64,000 nucleotides of DNA from Actinomadura oligospora ATCC 43269 (GTDB taxonomy: Bacteria; Actinomycetota; Actinomycetes; Streptosporangiales; Streptosporangiaceae), in assembly GCF_000518265.1 (NCBI RefSeq), contig NZ_JADG01000008.1, forward strand, positions 124,001 to 188,000. Reading direction: 5' to 3'. A program made the translations under genes and the position numbers. Positions 49,345-58,509 of the stretch are shown one piece after another. The number at the start of each line of letters is the position of its first letter. The first letter of the stretch is position 1. The notes under the pieces were generated by a model, which had not been told where the DNA came from, searched no databases, and saw only the letters and a program-made list of their open reading frames with translations.

Positions 49345-51357
49345 TCAGTCTTCGCCGGAGAGGACGTCGAGGACCTGGTCGCCGAACTTGGCGAGCTTGT
49401 TCTCGCCGACGCCGCTGATGGCGCTGAGCTCGGCGAGGGAGCCGGGGGCCGCGGTGGCGATCTCGCGCAGCGTGGCGTCGTGGAAGATCACGTAGGCGGG
49501 GACGCCCTGCTCCTTCGCGGTCGCCCCGCGCCAGGCGCGCAACCGTTCGAAGACCGGCGTGGCCTCGGCGGACAGCTCGACCACGGCCTTGCGTTCCTTG
49601 GACGACCGGGAGCCCGCGGCCTTCGCGGGGGCGCGCTCCGGCTCGCGGCGCATCATGACCCGGTGGTCACCGCGGAGCACCGCCGAGCTCCGCTCGGTCA
49701 GGACGAGCGTGCCGTGGTTGCTCTCGACGGCCAGCAGGCCCTGCGCGAGCAGCTGCCGGATCACCCCGCGCCACTCCACGTCGCGCAGGTCGGAGCCGAC
49801 GCCGAACACCGACAGCGCGTCGTGGTCGAACTGGATGACCTTGGCGTTCTTCTTGCCGACGAGGATGTCGACGATGTGGCTCGCGCCGAACTTCTGGCGC
49901 CGCTCGCGGTCGAGCCGGAAGACCGCGGACAGCACCTTCTGCGCCGGGATCGTCCCGTCCCAGGACTCGGGCGGCGACATGCAGGTGTCGCAGTTGCCGC
50001 ACGGCTCGGACGGCTGGCCGAAGTAGTTCAGCAGCTGGACGCGCCGGCACTCGACGGTCTCGCACAGCGCGAGCATCGAGTCGAGGTGCAGGGCCAGGCG
50101 ACGCCTGTGCTCCTGGTCGCCCTCGGACGAGTCGATGAACTTGCGCTGGCTGACGACGTCCTGGAGGCCGTAGGCGAGCCAGGCGGTGGACGGCAGGCCG
50201 TCACGCCCGGCGCGCCCGGTCTCCTGGTAGTAGCCCTCGACGGACTTCGGCAGGTCGAGGTGGGCGACGAACCGGACGTCCGGCTTGTCGATGCCCATGC
50301 CGAACGCGATCGTCGCGCACACGACCAGGCCGTCCTCGCGCAGGAAGCGGGACTGGTTGGCGGCGCGGACGGGCGCGTCGAGCCCCGCGTGGTAGGGGAC
50401 CGCCTCGATGCCGTTCGCGGTGAGGAACTCGGCCGTCTTCTCCACCGACGCGCGGGACATGCAGTAGACGATGCCCGCGTCACCGGCGTGCTCGGTCTTC
50501 AGCAGGTGGAGCAGCTGCCGCTTCGGGTCGCTCTTCGGGACGATCCGGTACTGGATGTTCGGCCGGTCGAACGAGGAGACGAACTGCCGGGCGTCGTCCA
50601 GCTTCAGCCGGGTCGCGATCTCCTGCCGGGTGGCCGGGGTGGCGGTCGCGGTGAGCGCGATGCGCGGCACGTCGGGCCAGCGTTCGTGCAGGTGGGACAG
50701 CATGAGGTAGTCGGGGCGGAAGTCGTGCCCCCACTGCGACACGCAGTGCGCCTCGTCGATCGCGAACAGCGAGACCGTGCCCCGGTCGAGCAGCTCGACC
50801 GTCGCCGGGACGCGCAGCCGCTCGGGCGCCAGGTACAGCAGGTCGAGCTCACCCTGGAGGAACTGCGCCTCGACGAGGCGGCGCTCCTCGAAATCCTGGG
50901 TGGAGTTGAGGAACCCGGCCCGGACGCCCGCCGCGCGGAGGGCGTCGACCTGGTCCTGCATGAGGGCGATCAGGGGGGAGATCACCACGCCGACGCCCTT
51001 ACGGACCATCGCGGGGATCTGGTAGCACAGCGACTTGCCGCCGCCGGTCGGCATCAGGACCAGGGCGTCGCCGCCGTCCGCGACGTGCTCGATGATCTCG
51101 CGCTGGCCGTCGCGGAACGCGTCGTAGCCGAAGACGCGGTTCAGCACCTCGATCGGCGTGCCGTACTCCGGGCGCGGCGGCGGGACCTCGCCGAGGTCGG
51201 CGGGGCCGTAGCCGCCGTCCGCGCCGTATCCGCCGTCGGCCTCGGGGTCGGCGGGGACGAAGCCCTCGCCGTCATAGGCGTCGGCGGAGGCGAGGTCGGC
51301 CTCGCTCAGCTGGTCGTCGTACGGGGGCGGGAACCCGTCGTCCTCGGGAGAAGCCAC
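49345..51357 (-). CDS. recQ: ATP-dependent DNA helicase RecQ
   Basis: A 670-residue RecQ. N-terminal 70 residues are acidic and disordered. Helicase motifs: [15 protein letters not shown] (I), [18 protein letters not shown] (DEAH plus aromatic loop), TATATP (III), [10 protein letters not shown] (VI). The RQC zinc ligands are C-x-x-C in CGNCDTC and a preceding Cys; an HRDC domain ([32 protein letters not shown]) ends it. It unwinds recombination intermediates and stalled forks. GTG 51357. Confidence 0.97.
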   Translation of the reverse strand: MASPEDDGFPPPYDDQLSEADLASADAYDGEGFVPADPEADGGYGADGGYGPADLGEVPPPRPEYGTPIEVLNRVFGYDAFRDGQREIIEHVADGGDALVLMPTGGGKSLCYQIPAMVRKGVGVVISPLIALMQDQVDALRAAGVRAGFLNSTQDFEERRLVEAQFLQGELDLLYLAPERLRVPATVELLDRGTVSLFAIDEAHCVSQWGHDFRPDYLMLSHLHERWPDVPRIALTATATPATRQEIATRLKLDDARQFVSSFDRPNIQYRIVPKSDPKRQLLHLLKTEHAGDAGIVYCMSRASVEKTAEFLTANGIEAVPYHAGLDAPVRAANQSRFLREDGLVVCATIAFGMGIDKPDVRFVAHLDLPKSVEGYYQETGRAGRDGLPSTAWLAYGLQDVVSQRKFIDSSEGDQEHRRRLALHLDSMLALCETVECRRVQLLNYFGQPSEPCGNCDTCMSPPESWDGTIPAQKVLSAVFRLDRERRQKFGASHIVDILVGKKNAKVIQFDHDALSVFGVGSDLRDVEWRGVIRQLLAQGLLAVESNHGTLVLTERSSAVLRGDHRVMMRREPERAPAKAAGSRSSKERKAVVELSAEATPVFERLRAWRGATAKEQGVPAYVIFHDATLREIATAAPGSLAELSAISGVGENKLAKFGDQVLDVLSGED

Positions 51358-51449
51358 CGGCTCATACTATGAGCGCCCGCCGACAGCCGGGGCCCTTCCG
51401 GCACTCCTGTGGATAACCCCCACACTCCTCTAGGCGGAACCCTCCAGAC

Positions 51450-52121
51450 CTAGGCGGAATCCTCCAGACGCGCCAGCACGTCCGGTGTCAGCTCGTCCAG
51501 CGTCTTGATCGTCAGGGACGCGAGCGCCGCCGCGTCCGGGGCCGGGGGATACCGGGGGTGCGGGACGGCCACGACCCGCATCCCGGCCGCGTGCGCCGAG
51601 CGCAGGCCGTTGCTGGAGTCCTCGACCGCCACGCACGCCCCGGCCGGGACCTCCAGCCGCGCGGCGGCGGCGAGATAGCCGTCCGGGGCCGGTTTGCCCA
51701 GGTCGACCTCCTCGGTGGAGACCGTGGCGCGGAAGAGCCCGGCGACGCCGAGGTGGGCGAGCACGATGTCGATCAGGGCGCGCGGCGACGAGCTGGCGAG
51801 GCCGAGCGGCCGGAGGTCCGCCATCCGCCGGACGGCCTCGACCGCGCCCGGCATCAGCGGGATCTCCTCCTCGTAGCGCCGGGACATCCGGTCGACGACC
51901 TCGTAGGCGACCTGGTCGGTCGTGACGTCGCCGCCGATCAGGTCGTCGGCGAGGTAGGCGGCCCACTCGTCGGTGCTCATGCCCATGAGCCGGTTCTGCG
52001 TGTCGGGCCGCCAGACGCCGCCCTTGTCGGCGACGTAGCCGCGGCGGACCTCCTCCCAGACGGGCTCGGAGTCGACCAGCACTCCGTCCAGGTCGAAGAC
52101 GACGGCCAGCGGGGGTGTCAT
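51450..52121 (-). CDS. HAD-superfamily hydrolase (beta-phosphoglucomutase/phosphatase type)
   Basis: A 223-residue HAD protein. Motif I VVFDLDGVLVDSE (nucleophile Asp), motif II LASSSPR, motif III Lys near LGKPAPDGYLAAA and motif IV VAVEDSSNGLRSA are all intact; a cap of subfamily I. It dephosphorylates or isomerises a sugar phosphate or small molecule. GGAGGA precedes ATG 52121. Confidence 0.92.
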   Translation of the reverse strand: MTPPLAVVFDLDGVLVDSEPVWEEVRRGYVADKGGVWRPDTQNRLMGMSTDEWAAYLADDLIGGDVTTDQVAYEVVDRMSRRYEEEIPLMPGAVEAVRRMADLRPLGLASSSPRALIDIVLAHLGVAGLFRATVSTEEVDLGKPAPDGYLAAAARLEVPAGACVAVEDSSNGLRSAHAAGMRVVAVPHPRYPPAPDAAALASLTIKTLDELTPDVLARLEDSA

Positions 52122-52299
52122 CAGGGAGTTCCTCCTCCCCGGCCGGGACGGCCGGACGCGAACGGGCGTGTGCGGACGATCATTACCCGCCGCGGACCCC
52201 GGCGAATCCGCTGACCAGCACTGATGGTCGAAAACAGGCATAAATCAGGCGACTCTGGCATGGTGGGGCACCCCGCAAACAGGAGAGGAGAACGCCCTG

Positions 52300-53055
52300 A
52301 TGTTGTTCCTCGGACTGATCCTCGCCGCCGCAGCCGTCGCGCTCGGCGCAGCGGTCGTCATCTTCGACACGGGCCCCGCGCAACTGACCCTGTTCGACCA
52401 GCGTGTCCCCGGGATCACCTCGCTCTGGCAGGTCTTCCTCGCGGGCGCGGTCACCGCCGCGCTGTTCGTCGTCGCCATGATCATGCTGTGGATCGGCTTC
52501 GGCCGGATGCTGGCGAACCGCCGCGACCTGCGCGACTCGCTGACCACCCTGGAGATGGAGAAGAAGCAGCTCCAGGACCAGCTCGACCGCGCCCGCCGCG
52601 GTGGGGCCCCAGGCCGTCCGGGCCGTGGCCGCGGCCGTGGCGAGCCCCGCGGCGCTGATCGTCCCGCCCCCGGCGGCGGCCCCCCGGTTCGCGGCGACGG
52701 TCCCGTTCGTGGTGACGATCCCCCGGTTCGCGGTGACGGGCCGCGCCGTCCTGATGTCACCACCCCCGTGCCCGCAGGGGCCGGTCCCGCCCGTAGCGGC
52801 GCCGTCCCCCCGCAAGGCCCTGGCGGTCCCGTCGGGCCGGACGGCCCCGGTTCGGCCCCCACGCGCCGGCGTCGTCGTTCCGCTCCTGCCCCCGCCTCGG
52901 CCGGCGGTCCGACCCCGGTTCCCTCGCCCGCGCGCGGTGGCGGAGCCCCGCCCCGCCCGGTCGGCGACCCCGCGGTGGCCGGACGCGGCGCCCCGCCCCG
53001 CCCCGCCGGTCCGCGCATCGACGCCTCGTCCCCGTTCTTCGACCGGGCGGACTGA
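52300..53055 (+). CDS. Two-TM membrane protein with long disordered tail
   Basis: A 251-residue protein. Two TM helices (LFLGLILAAAAVALGAAVVIF and WQVFLAGAVTAALFVVAMIMLW), a short coiled coil (LTTLEMEKKQLQDQLDRAR), then some 150 residues of Pro, Gly and Arg low-complexity sequence. LapA-like proteins have this helix pair. AGGAGAGGA precedes ATG 52300. The low-complexity tail may be a scaffold; role unknown. Confidence 0.7.
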   Translation: MLFLGLILAAAAVALGAAVVIFDTGPAQLTLFDQRVPGITSLWQVFLAGAVTAALFVVAMIMLWIGFGRMLANRRDLRDSLTTLEMEKKQLQDQLDRARRGGAPGRPGRGRGRGEPRGADRPAPGGGPPVRGDGPVRGDDPPVRGDGPRRPDVTTPVPAGAGPARSGAVPPQGPGGPVGPDGPGSAPTRRRRRSAPAPASAGGPTPVPSPARGGGAPPRPVGDPAVAGRGAPPRPAGPRIDASSPFFDRAD

Positions 53056-53152
53056 TGGAGGCGCGGGTCGTCCTGGAAGACGAGCCGGGCGTTCCGGATA
53101 TCGCCGTGCGGAGGGATGACCGCGGGGTGTCCGGGGACGGAGGATCATAAGC

Positions 53153-53539
53153 GTGCGAATCATCATCAAGGTCGCGATCACGGCGGCAGCGCTGTGGGTG
53201 GCGAAGCTGCTCGTCCACGGGATCACCGTCACCGGCGACACCGCCGGGAGGCGCGTGCTGACGCTGCTCGGCGTCGCGGTGATCTTCGGCGTGGTGAACG
53301 CCGTCCTCAAGCCCATCATCAAGACCTTCGGGTGCGCCTTCTACATCCTCACCCTCGGCCTCATCGGCCTGGTCGTGAACGCCCTGCTGCTCCTGCTGAC
53401 CAGCTTCCTGGCGGGCAAACTCGACCTTCCGTTCCACGTCGACGGCTTCTGGCCCGCCTTCTGGGGCGCCATCGTCGTCGGTGTCGTCGGCTGGATCCTG
53501 CACGTCCTGATCCCCGGTGACGACGACGAGGACGACTGA
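53153..53539 (+). CDS. Phage holin family 4 TM protein (Phage_holin_4_2-type)
   Basis: A 128-residue, four-TM membrane protein: IIIKVAITAAALWVAKLLV, VLTLLGVAVIFGVVNAVL, ILTLGLIGLVVNALLLLL, WGAIVVGVVGWILHVLI. The pattern is that of the mycobacterial four-TM holin-like group, chromosomal in many actinomycetes and not evidence of phage here. GTG 53153. Confidence 0.88.
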   Translation: MRIIIKVAITAAALWVAKLLVHGITVTGDTAGRRVLTLLGVAVIFGVVNAVLKPIIKTFGCAFYILTLGLIGLVVNALLLLLTSFLAGKLDLPFHVDGFWPAFWGAIVVGVVGWILHVLIPGDDDEDD

Positions 53540-53559
53540 CCCCACCCCCCGAGAACGAG

Positions 53560-53600
53560 AACACCCGCGCGGTCCTGCCTGGCAGGGCCGCGCGGGTGTT
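53560..53600. terminator. Strong bidirectional terminator
   Basis: AACACCCGCGCGG (53560-53572) and CCGCGCGGGTGTT (53588-53600) pair perfectly, with inner CCTGCC/GGCAGG, followed by CCTTTTG. It separates convergent genes. Confidence 0.9.
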
Positions 53601-53615
53601 CCTTTTGCCGCCGGG

Positions 53616-56066
53616 TCAGGCCGTTTCGTTCGTGGACGGACGCTTCGCCGTGTCCTCGGCAGTCGGTTCGGGTTCGGGGGCGTCGATCACGGTCTCCTCG
53701 ACCGACTCCACGACAGGGTGTGCGATGGTCTCCGCGACCGGGTCCGGGACGGTCTCCTCGACCGGGTGCGCGGCGGGTCCGGCGACCGGCTCGTCCGCGG
53801 GCGCAGGCGTCGGCTCCGGCTCCGGGACGGCGGCGGGCAGGGTGAGCAGGGTCCAGTGGCGGGCGCGGGTGCCGCCGATGAGCAGGTCGTCCGGGCCGAG
53901 GCGCTCGGCGCCGGTGACCATCAGCTCGTCGAACTGGCCGGGGTTGCCGGACGAGATCGCGAACGGCGAGCCGCCCACGACGCTGGCCCGGTCGAGGAGC
54001 GTCCGGGCGAAGTCGGACTCGGTGTCGTGCGGGCTGTCGGCGAGCGCGGCGAGCAGCCCGGTCAGCTCCTCGACCCGGGACATCGCGCGCTCCTGGACGG
54101 CGGGCAGCCCGTCCATGTCCGGTTCGTCGTCGCCGCAGATCACCGCCACCTGGTCGCGGGAGCGGGCCTCGGCCTCGACGGCGACGGTGAGGTCGGCCTC
54201 GTCCTCGGCGTTCTCGATCTCGGCGTTCGAGCGGCGCTCGGCCAGCGCGTTCTCGGCCTGCGCGATCCGGTTCGCGGACGCCTCGACGTCGGCCTCGGCC
54301 CGTTCCAGGGCGGCCTCGGCGATCTCGCGCGCGGTGCGGGCGACGGCGAGGCGCTCCTCGGCGGCGCGCGCCGTCTGCTCGGCGTACCGGGCGGACGCGC
54401 CCGCCTGCGTCGCCCTGTCGGCGGCCTCGGCGGCGGTCCGCGCCTGCTCGCGGTGCGTCTCGATGGCCCCTTCGCGCTCCTCGGCGAGCCGGGTCAGCTC
54501 GTCGGTGAGGCGTTCCTGCGCGTGCTTGGCCGCCGCGAGCCGCTCGGCCCCGTTCTCCAGGAAGTGCTCCAGGCTCCCCTGGTGGTGGGCGGCGCGCTCG
54601 GCCGCCTCCTTCGTCTCGTGCGCGCGCTTCACGGCGTCGTCCGCCTGCCGCACCTTCTCCTTCAGGTCGGCGCGCGCCTTCTTCAGCTCGGGCGGGGACG
54701 GCGCGACATGCAGCCGCTGCGTCATCGTCATCCTCTGACGGGCCGCCGCGACCGCCGACTCCGCCGCGCGCACGCGGTAGTAGGACGCGTGCCCCTCCGC
54801 CATGGCGGTGCTGTCCTCCGCCACCAGCCGCTCGGTCTCGGCCTTGGCCGCAGGCAGTTCCTCACGCGCCCGCGCGAGGTCGGCGACGAGCTGCTGCTCC
54901 TGCTCCCTGGCCATGTTCCGCTCGTAATGGGCCTGGGACGACCGCTCGTCGATGGCCGTGACACGCGCGTACGCCTCGTCCGCGATGCGCGCCGCCTCGG
55001 CCGCCTTCGCCCCGATCCCGTCCGCCTCGGCCTGGAGCCGCTCGGCCTCCTGCCGGGGCTCCACGGCCTCCGCGGCGACCTGCTCCTCCTCGCCCAGCGT
55101 CCGCTCGCGCTCCGCCTCGGCCGTGGTCACGCTCTCCTGGGCGGTCACGAGCTCGGCCCGGCGTTCGACGATCGCGGCCTCCAGCGCCTCGATGTCGGCG
55201 CGCCGCTCCTCCCGCCGCTGGACGCCCTCCACCTGGAGCCGCTCGACCGTCGCGACGTCCCGGGGCCACTGCTCCAGCCACATGAGGCCGAGCTGGAGCC
55301 CGCGCAGCTCCCGCTCCCAGTCCTCCTGCCACACGCCTCCGACCGGCCGGACCACGATCCGCCGGACGACCTCCTCCGCCGGACGATCATCCGGTTCGTC
55401 CGGTTCCTCCTCCACGGCCGGAGCGCGCGAGGCGAGCACCTCGTCGGTGACGATCCTGTTGGGACGGGTCTTCTCCGCGATCTCGTCCGGGATCGTCTCC
55501 ATGCGCAGAGTGCCCAGGTCGCTGACCGTGGCCTCCGGGTCGGAAGGAGGAAGGGGCGGGGACGGCGGCCGCGTGCCCGCCCGGCCCTCCGCCAGCGACC
55601 GGAACTCGACCGTCCCGTTGTGCTCGCGGCGCCGGAACGGAGGCGGTGGGACGACCTCCTCCAGCATCAGCGGGAGCTCCCGGTCGGCCAGCGCGTCGAG
55701 GAGCGCGGCGGCCTCGTCCCTGGACGGCGCGAGCAGCAGGATGCGGCCGTCCAGCGCGTCGGTGATCCGCCGGACGGCGTCCCCCACGTCCTCTCCGGAC
55801 AGGTCGATCGTGGTCGCGACCCGCTCGTCGAGCGTCTCCGGCTCGACCATGAGGCGGGCGAGGTCCGTCCAGTCGTCGGTGGGCTCGCGCATCGCGAACA
55901 CGCGCAGGGCCGCGATCCGCCCGGACCAGCCGAGCGGCTGCTCGCCCTCCGGCGGCACCGCCTCAAGCAGCTCGGCCTCCAGGCGCTCGTAACGCTCGGT
56001 CAGCGTCGCGCACAGCTCGGCGACCCGTTCCCGCAGCCGCTCCGTCTCGTCCACAGCGTGCTCCAC
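53616..56066 (-). CDS. Large coiled-coil protein of unknown function
   Basis: An 816-residue protein. About 150 residues at the N-terminus look globular (ERLRERVAELCATLTERYERL, GLNLGR-free), then a Pro-rich stretch, followed by about 400 residues of heptad Ala/Glu/Arg coiled coil (RADIEALEAAIVERRAELVTAQESV; EAERLQAEADGIGAKAAEAARIADEAY), ending in a small folded domain and a Glu/Pro/Val-rich tail. No signal or TM segment is seen. It could be a cytoskeletal or nucleoid-organising protein. The start GTG 56066 is uncertain; GTG 56054 is close by. Confidence 0.8.
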   Translation of the reverse strand: MEHAVDETERLRERVAELCATLTERYERLEAELLEAVPPEGEQPLGWSGRIAALRVFAMREPTDDWTDLARLMVEPETLDERVATTIDLSGEDVGDAVRRITDALDGRILLLAPSRDEAAALLDALADRELPLMLEEVVPPPPFRRREHNGTVEFRSLAEGRAGTRPPSPPLPPSDPEATVSDLGTLRMETIPDEIAEKTRPNRIVTDEVLASRAPAVEEEPDEPDDRPAEEVVRRIVVRPVGGVWQEDWERELRGLQLGLMWLEQWPRDVATVERLQVEGVQRREERRADIEALEAAIVERRAELVTAQESVTTAEAERERTLGEEEQVAAEAVEPRQEAERLQAEADGIGAKAAEAARIADEAYARVTAIDERSSQAHYERNMAREQEQQLVADLARAREELPAAKAETERLVAEDSTAMAEGHASYYRVRAAESAVAAARQRMTMTQRLHVAPSPPELKKARADLKEKVRQADDAVKRAHETKEAAERAAHHQGSLEHFLENGAERLAAAKHAQERLTDELTRLAEEREGAIETHREQARTAAEAADRATQAGASARYAEQTARAAEERLAVARTAREIAEAALERAEADVEASANRIAQAENALAERRSNAEIENAEDEADLTVAVEAEARSRDQVAVICGDDEPDMDGLPAVQERAMSRVEELTGLLAALADSPHDTESDFARTLLDRASVVGGSPFAISSGNPGQFDELMVTGAERLGPDDLLIGGTRARHWTLLTLPAAVPEPEPTPAPADEPVAGPAAHPVEETVPDPVAETIAHPVVESVEETVIDAPEPEPTAEDTAKRPSTNETA

Positions 56067-56153
56067 CGTTGTGCCATCCCGGTATCCGGGTTCCGCGAGG
56101 GGATCCCGCCGGATCCCCTCCGGATTTATCCCTCTCCGTCCGCGTCTAACGTC

Positions 56154-57392
56154 TCACAGGCCGGGAGCGCTCCGGTGCCCCGCGAGCGCCGCGTGATGAT
56201 CAACACCGTCCCGGGGCTGCGGATCGGGGTGGACGAGGGCCCCGGTCAGCCGCGGCAGGGCGTGCAGCAGGGCGTGCTCGGCGCGGACGGCCGCGTCGTG
56301 CGCCTCGACGAGCGTGGAGCCCGGGTCGACGACCACGTCGCACTCGGCGCGCAGCCGGTGCCCGATCCACCGCAGCCGGACGTCCCCGACCGCCAGCACG
56401 CCCGGGACGTGCCGCAACGCGTGCTCGGCGGTCGCGACGAGCTCGGGGTCGACGGCGTCCATGAGCCGCCGCCACACCTCGCGCGCCGCCTGCCACAGGA
56501 CGACCAGGATCGCGGCGGTGATCAGCAGCCCGACCACCGGGTCCGCCCACGTCCAGCCGAGGCCCACGCCCGCCGCGCCCAGCAGGACGGCCAGGGACGT
56601 GAACCCGTCGGTGCGCGCGTGCAGGCCGTCCGCGACGAGGGCGGCCGACCCGATCCGGCGGCCGACCCGGATCCGGTACCGCGCGACCAGCTCGTTCCCC
56701 GCGAAGCCGATCAGCGCCGCCGCCGCGACCGTCCACAGGTGCGTCACGGGCTGTGGATGGGCGAGCCGCTGGAACGCCTCGTACCCGGCCACCGCCGAGG
56801 ACGCCGCGATCGCCAGGACGACGAACACGCCCGCGAGGTCCTCGGCCCGCCCGTACCCGTAGGTGTAGCGCCGCGTGGGCGGACGGCGGCCGAGCAGGAA
56901 CGCGATCCCCAGCGGGACGGCCGTCAGCGCGTCCGCGCCGTTGTGCAGGGTGTCGCCGAGCAGCGCGACCGACCCGCTGATCACCACGACGACGGCTTGC
57001 AGCACGGCCGTGGCCGCCAGGACGAGCAGCGAGATCCACAGCGCCCGCATCCCGTCGGCGCTCGCCTCCAGCGCCGCGTCCACCTTGTCCGCCGCCTCGT
57101 GCGAATGCGGCCGGACGACATGCCCCACCCGCCCCCACAACCCACGCCCACCCGCATGCGCATGCCCGTGTCCATGCCCGCCCGCATGCCCGTGGCCCTG
57201 CCCGCGCCCGCGCGCATGTCCGTGCTCGTCCGCATGTCCAAGCTCGGCCGCATGGCCGTGGCCCTGCCCGCCCGCGTGCGCGTGCCCGTTCCCGTGCGCG
57301 TGCCCGTCCCCGTGGCCGTTGGCGTGCGTGTGGCCGTCCCCGTGGTCATGATCGTGTCCGTGGCCATGACCGTGCCCGAATTGGGTGCTCAT
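56154..57392 (-). CDS. Cation diffusion facilitator transporter with His-rich N-terminus
   Basis: A 412-residue CDF-family exporter. The first 97 residues hold 27 His in HG, HGH and HAH repeats, a cytosolic metal-sensing or metal-storing region. Six TM helices follow; the metal site residues lie in GDTLHNGADALT and DGLHARTDGFTS (HxxxD pairs). The cytoplasmic C-terminal domain ends the protein. It expels Zn, Co or similar ions against the proton gradient. ATG 57392 sits just before the His tract. Confidence 0.93.
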   Translation of the reverse strand: MSTQFGHGHGHGHDHDHGDGHTHANGHGDGHAHGNGHAHAGGQGHGHAAELGHADEHGHARGRGQGHGHAGGHGHGHAHAGGRGLWGRVGHVVRPHSHEAADKVDAALEASADGMRALWISLLVLAATAVLQAVVVVISGSVALLGDTLHNGADALTAVPLGIAFLLGRRPPTRRYTYGYGRAEDLAGVFVVLAIAASSAVAGYEAFQRLAHPQPVTHLWTVAAAALIGFAGNELVARYRIRVGRRIGSAALVADGLHARTDGFTSLAVLLGAAGVGLGWTWADPVVGLLITAAILVVLWQAAREVWRRLMDAVDPELVATAEHALRHVPGVLAVGDVRLRWIGHRLRAECDVVVDPGSTLVEAHDAAVRAEHALLHALPRLTGALVHPDPQPRDGVDHHAALAGHRSAPGL

Positions 57393-57486
57393 GACCCCAC
57401 CATGGACCACGGAATCCGTTGCAGCACCTCGACAGGAACGCACCATCCGCAGCCGCGAACCGGTTGCGGCTGCGGATGCGTGGCCG

Positions 57487-58509
57487 TTAGTGCGGGTTCG
57501 CGGCCAGGAGCTCGGCGAGCAGGTCGTCCAGGGTCACGATCCCGGCGATCTCGCCGCCCTCCCCGGCCCCGCAGACGACGGCGAGCTGGGCGCGCGAGCG
57601 GCGCATCAGCGAGACCGCCGACAGGACGGTCGTCGCGTTGGTCAGGACGGGCGCCGGGTGCGCCAGCTCGGTGGCGTGGCGGCCCGCGTCCGGCTCGGTG
57701 ACGGCGGCCCGGACGTGCACGATCCCGGGGCCCGCGCCGTCCGCGCCGAGGACGACCAGGCGGTTGTGCCCGCTCGCCGTCGCGACCCGCCGGACGTCGG
57801 CGGCGGTCGCGTCGGACGGCACCATGGCGACCCTCGCGGCCGGGACGACCAGGTGCGCGACCGTGACCTCCCGCGCCGAGATCGCCCGCCGGAGCAGCTC
57901 GTGGTCGTGCCGTCCGATCAGGCCGAGCCGCCGGGACTCGCCGACCAGGTGGCCCAGCGAGCGGACGTCGGCCGGGGTGTCCAGCTCGTCCCGGGGGGTG
58001 ATCCGGCAGAGCCGCAGCAGGCCGTTGGTCAGCGCGTTGAGCGCCGCGAGCACCGGCCGCGACACCTTCGCGAACGCCCGGAACGGCACCGCCAGCAGCA
58101 GTGCCGACCTGCGCGGATGCGCGATCGCCCACGACTTCGGGGCCATCTCGCCGATGACCATGTGCAGGAACGTCACGACGCCGAGCGCGCAGCCGAGCGC
58201 GATGGTCTTGGCGACCGCCTCGGGAGCGCCGATCGCGTGCAGCGGCGGCTCCAGGACGTGCTCGAACGCCGGTTCGGTGACGATCGCGAGGCCCAGCGAG
58301 CACATCGTGATGCCGAACTGGGCTCCGGCGAGCATCAGGGACAGCTCGCGCGTGCCCGCGAGGGCCGCCGCGGCCGGACGGCTGCCACGGGCGGCGGCGC
58401 GCTCCAGCTGCGAACGCGGCGCGGCGACGAGCGCGAACTCGGCCGCGACGAAGAACCCGTTCCCGACCAGCAGCAGCACCGTGATCAGAAGCGAGGTCAG
58501 CGGGTCCAA
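57487..58509 (-). CDS. CNNM/HlyC-CorC family transporter (DUF21 plus CBS)
   Basis: A 340-residue membrane protein. The DUF21 domain (LLITVLLLVGNGFFVAAEFALV; GAQFGITMCSLGLAIVTEP; LHMVIGEMAPKSWAI) carries the conserved Pro-Lys of MgtC/CNNM proteins, then two CBS modules (HLVVPAARVAMVPSDAT). TTG 58509 is preceded by GGGAGGGACC, a strong ribosome binding site. It overlaps its CNNM neighbour by 13 bp, an operon with divergent subunits. Lacks the CorC_HlyC C-terminal domain its partner has. Implicated in Mg or Co export. Confidence 0.9.
   Translation of the reverse strand: MDPLTSLLITVLLLVGNGFFVAAEFALVAAPRSQLERAAARGSRPAAAALAGTRELSLMLAGAQFGITMCSLGLAIVTEPAFEHVLEPPLHAIGAPEAVAKTIALGCALGVVTFLHMVIGEMAPKSWAIAHPRRSALLLAVPFRAFAKVSRPVLAALNALTNGLLRLCRITPRDELDTPADVRSLGHLVGESRRLGLIGRHDHELLRRAISAREVTVAHLVVPAARVAMVPSDATAADVRRVATASGHNRLVVLGADGAGPGIVHVRAAVTEPDAGRHATELAHPAPVLTNATTVLSAVSLMRRSRAQLAVVCGAGEGGEIAGIVTLDDLLAELLAANPH

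Noticed and set aside
53153..53539. Prophage signal from a holin-family protein
   Set aside because: The four-TM family is a common chromosomal membrane protein in actinomycetes; no phage genes adjoin it.
53517..57701. A 1394-codon plus-strand open frame
   Set aside because: Antisense shadow of the coiled-coil and CDF genes; Arg/Gly/Leu-rich with no motif.
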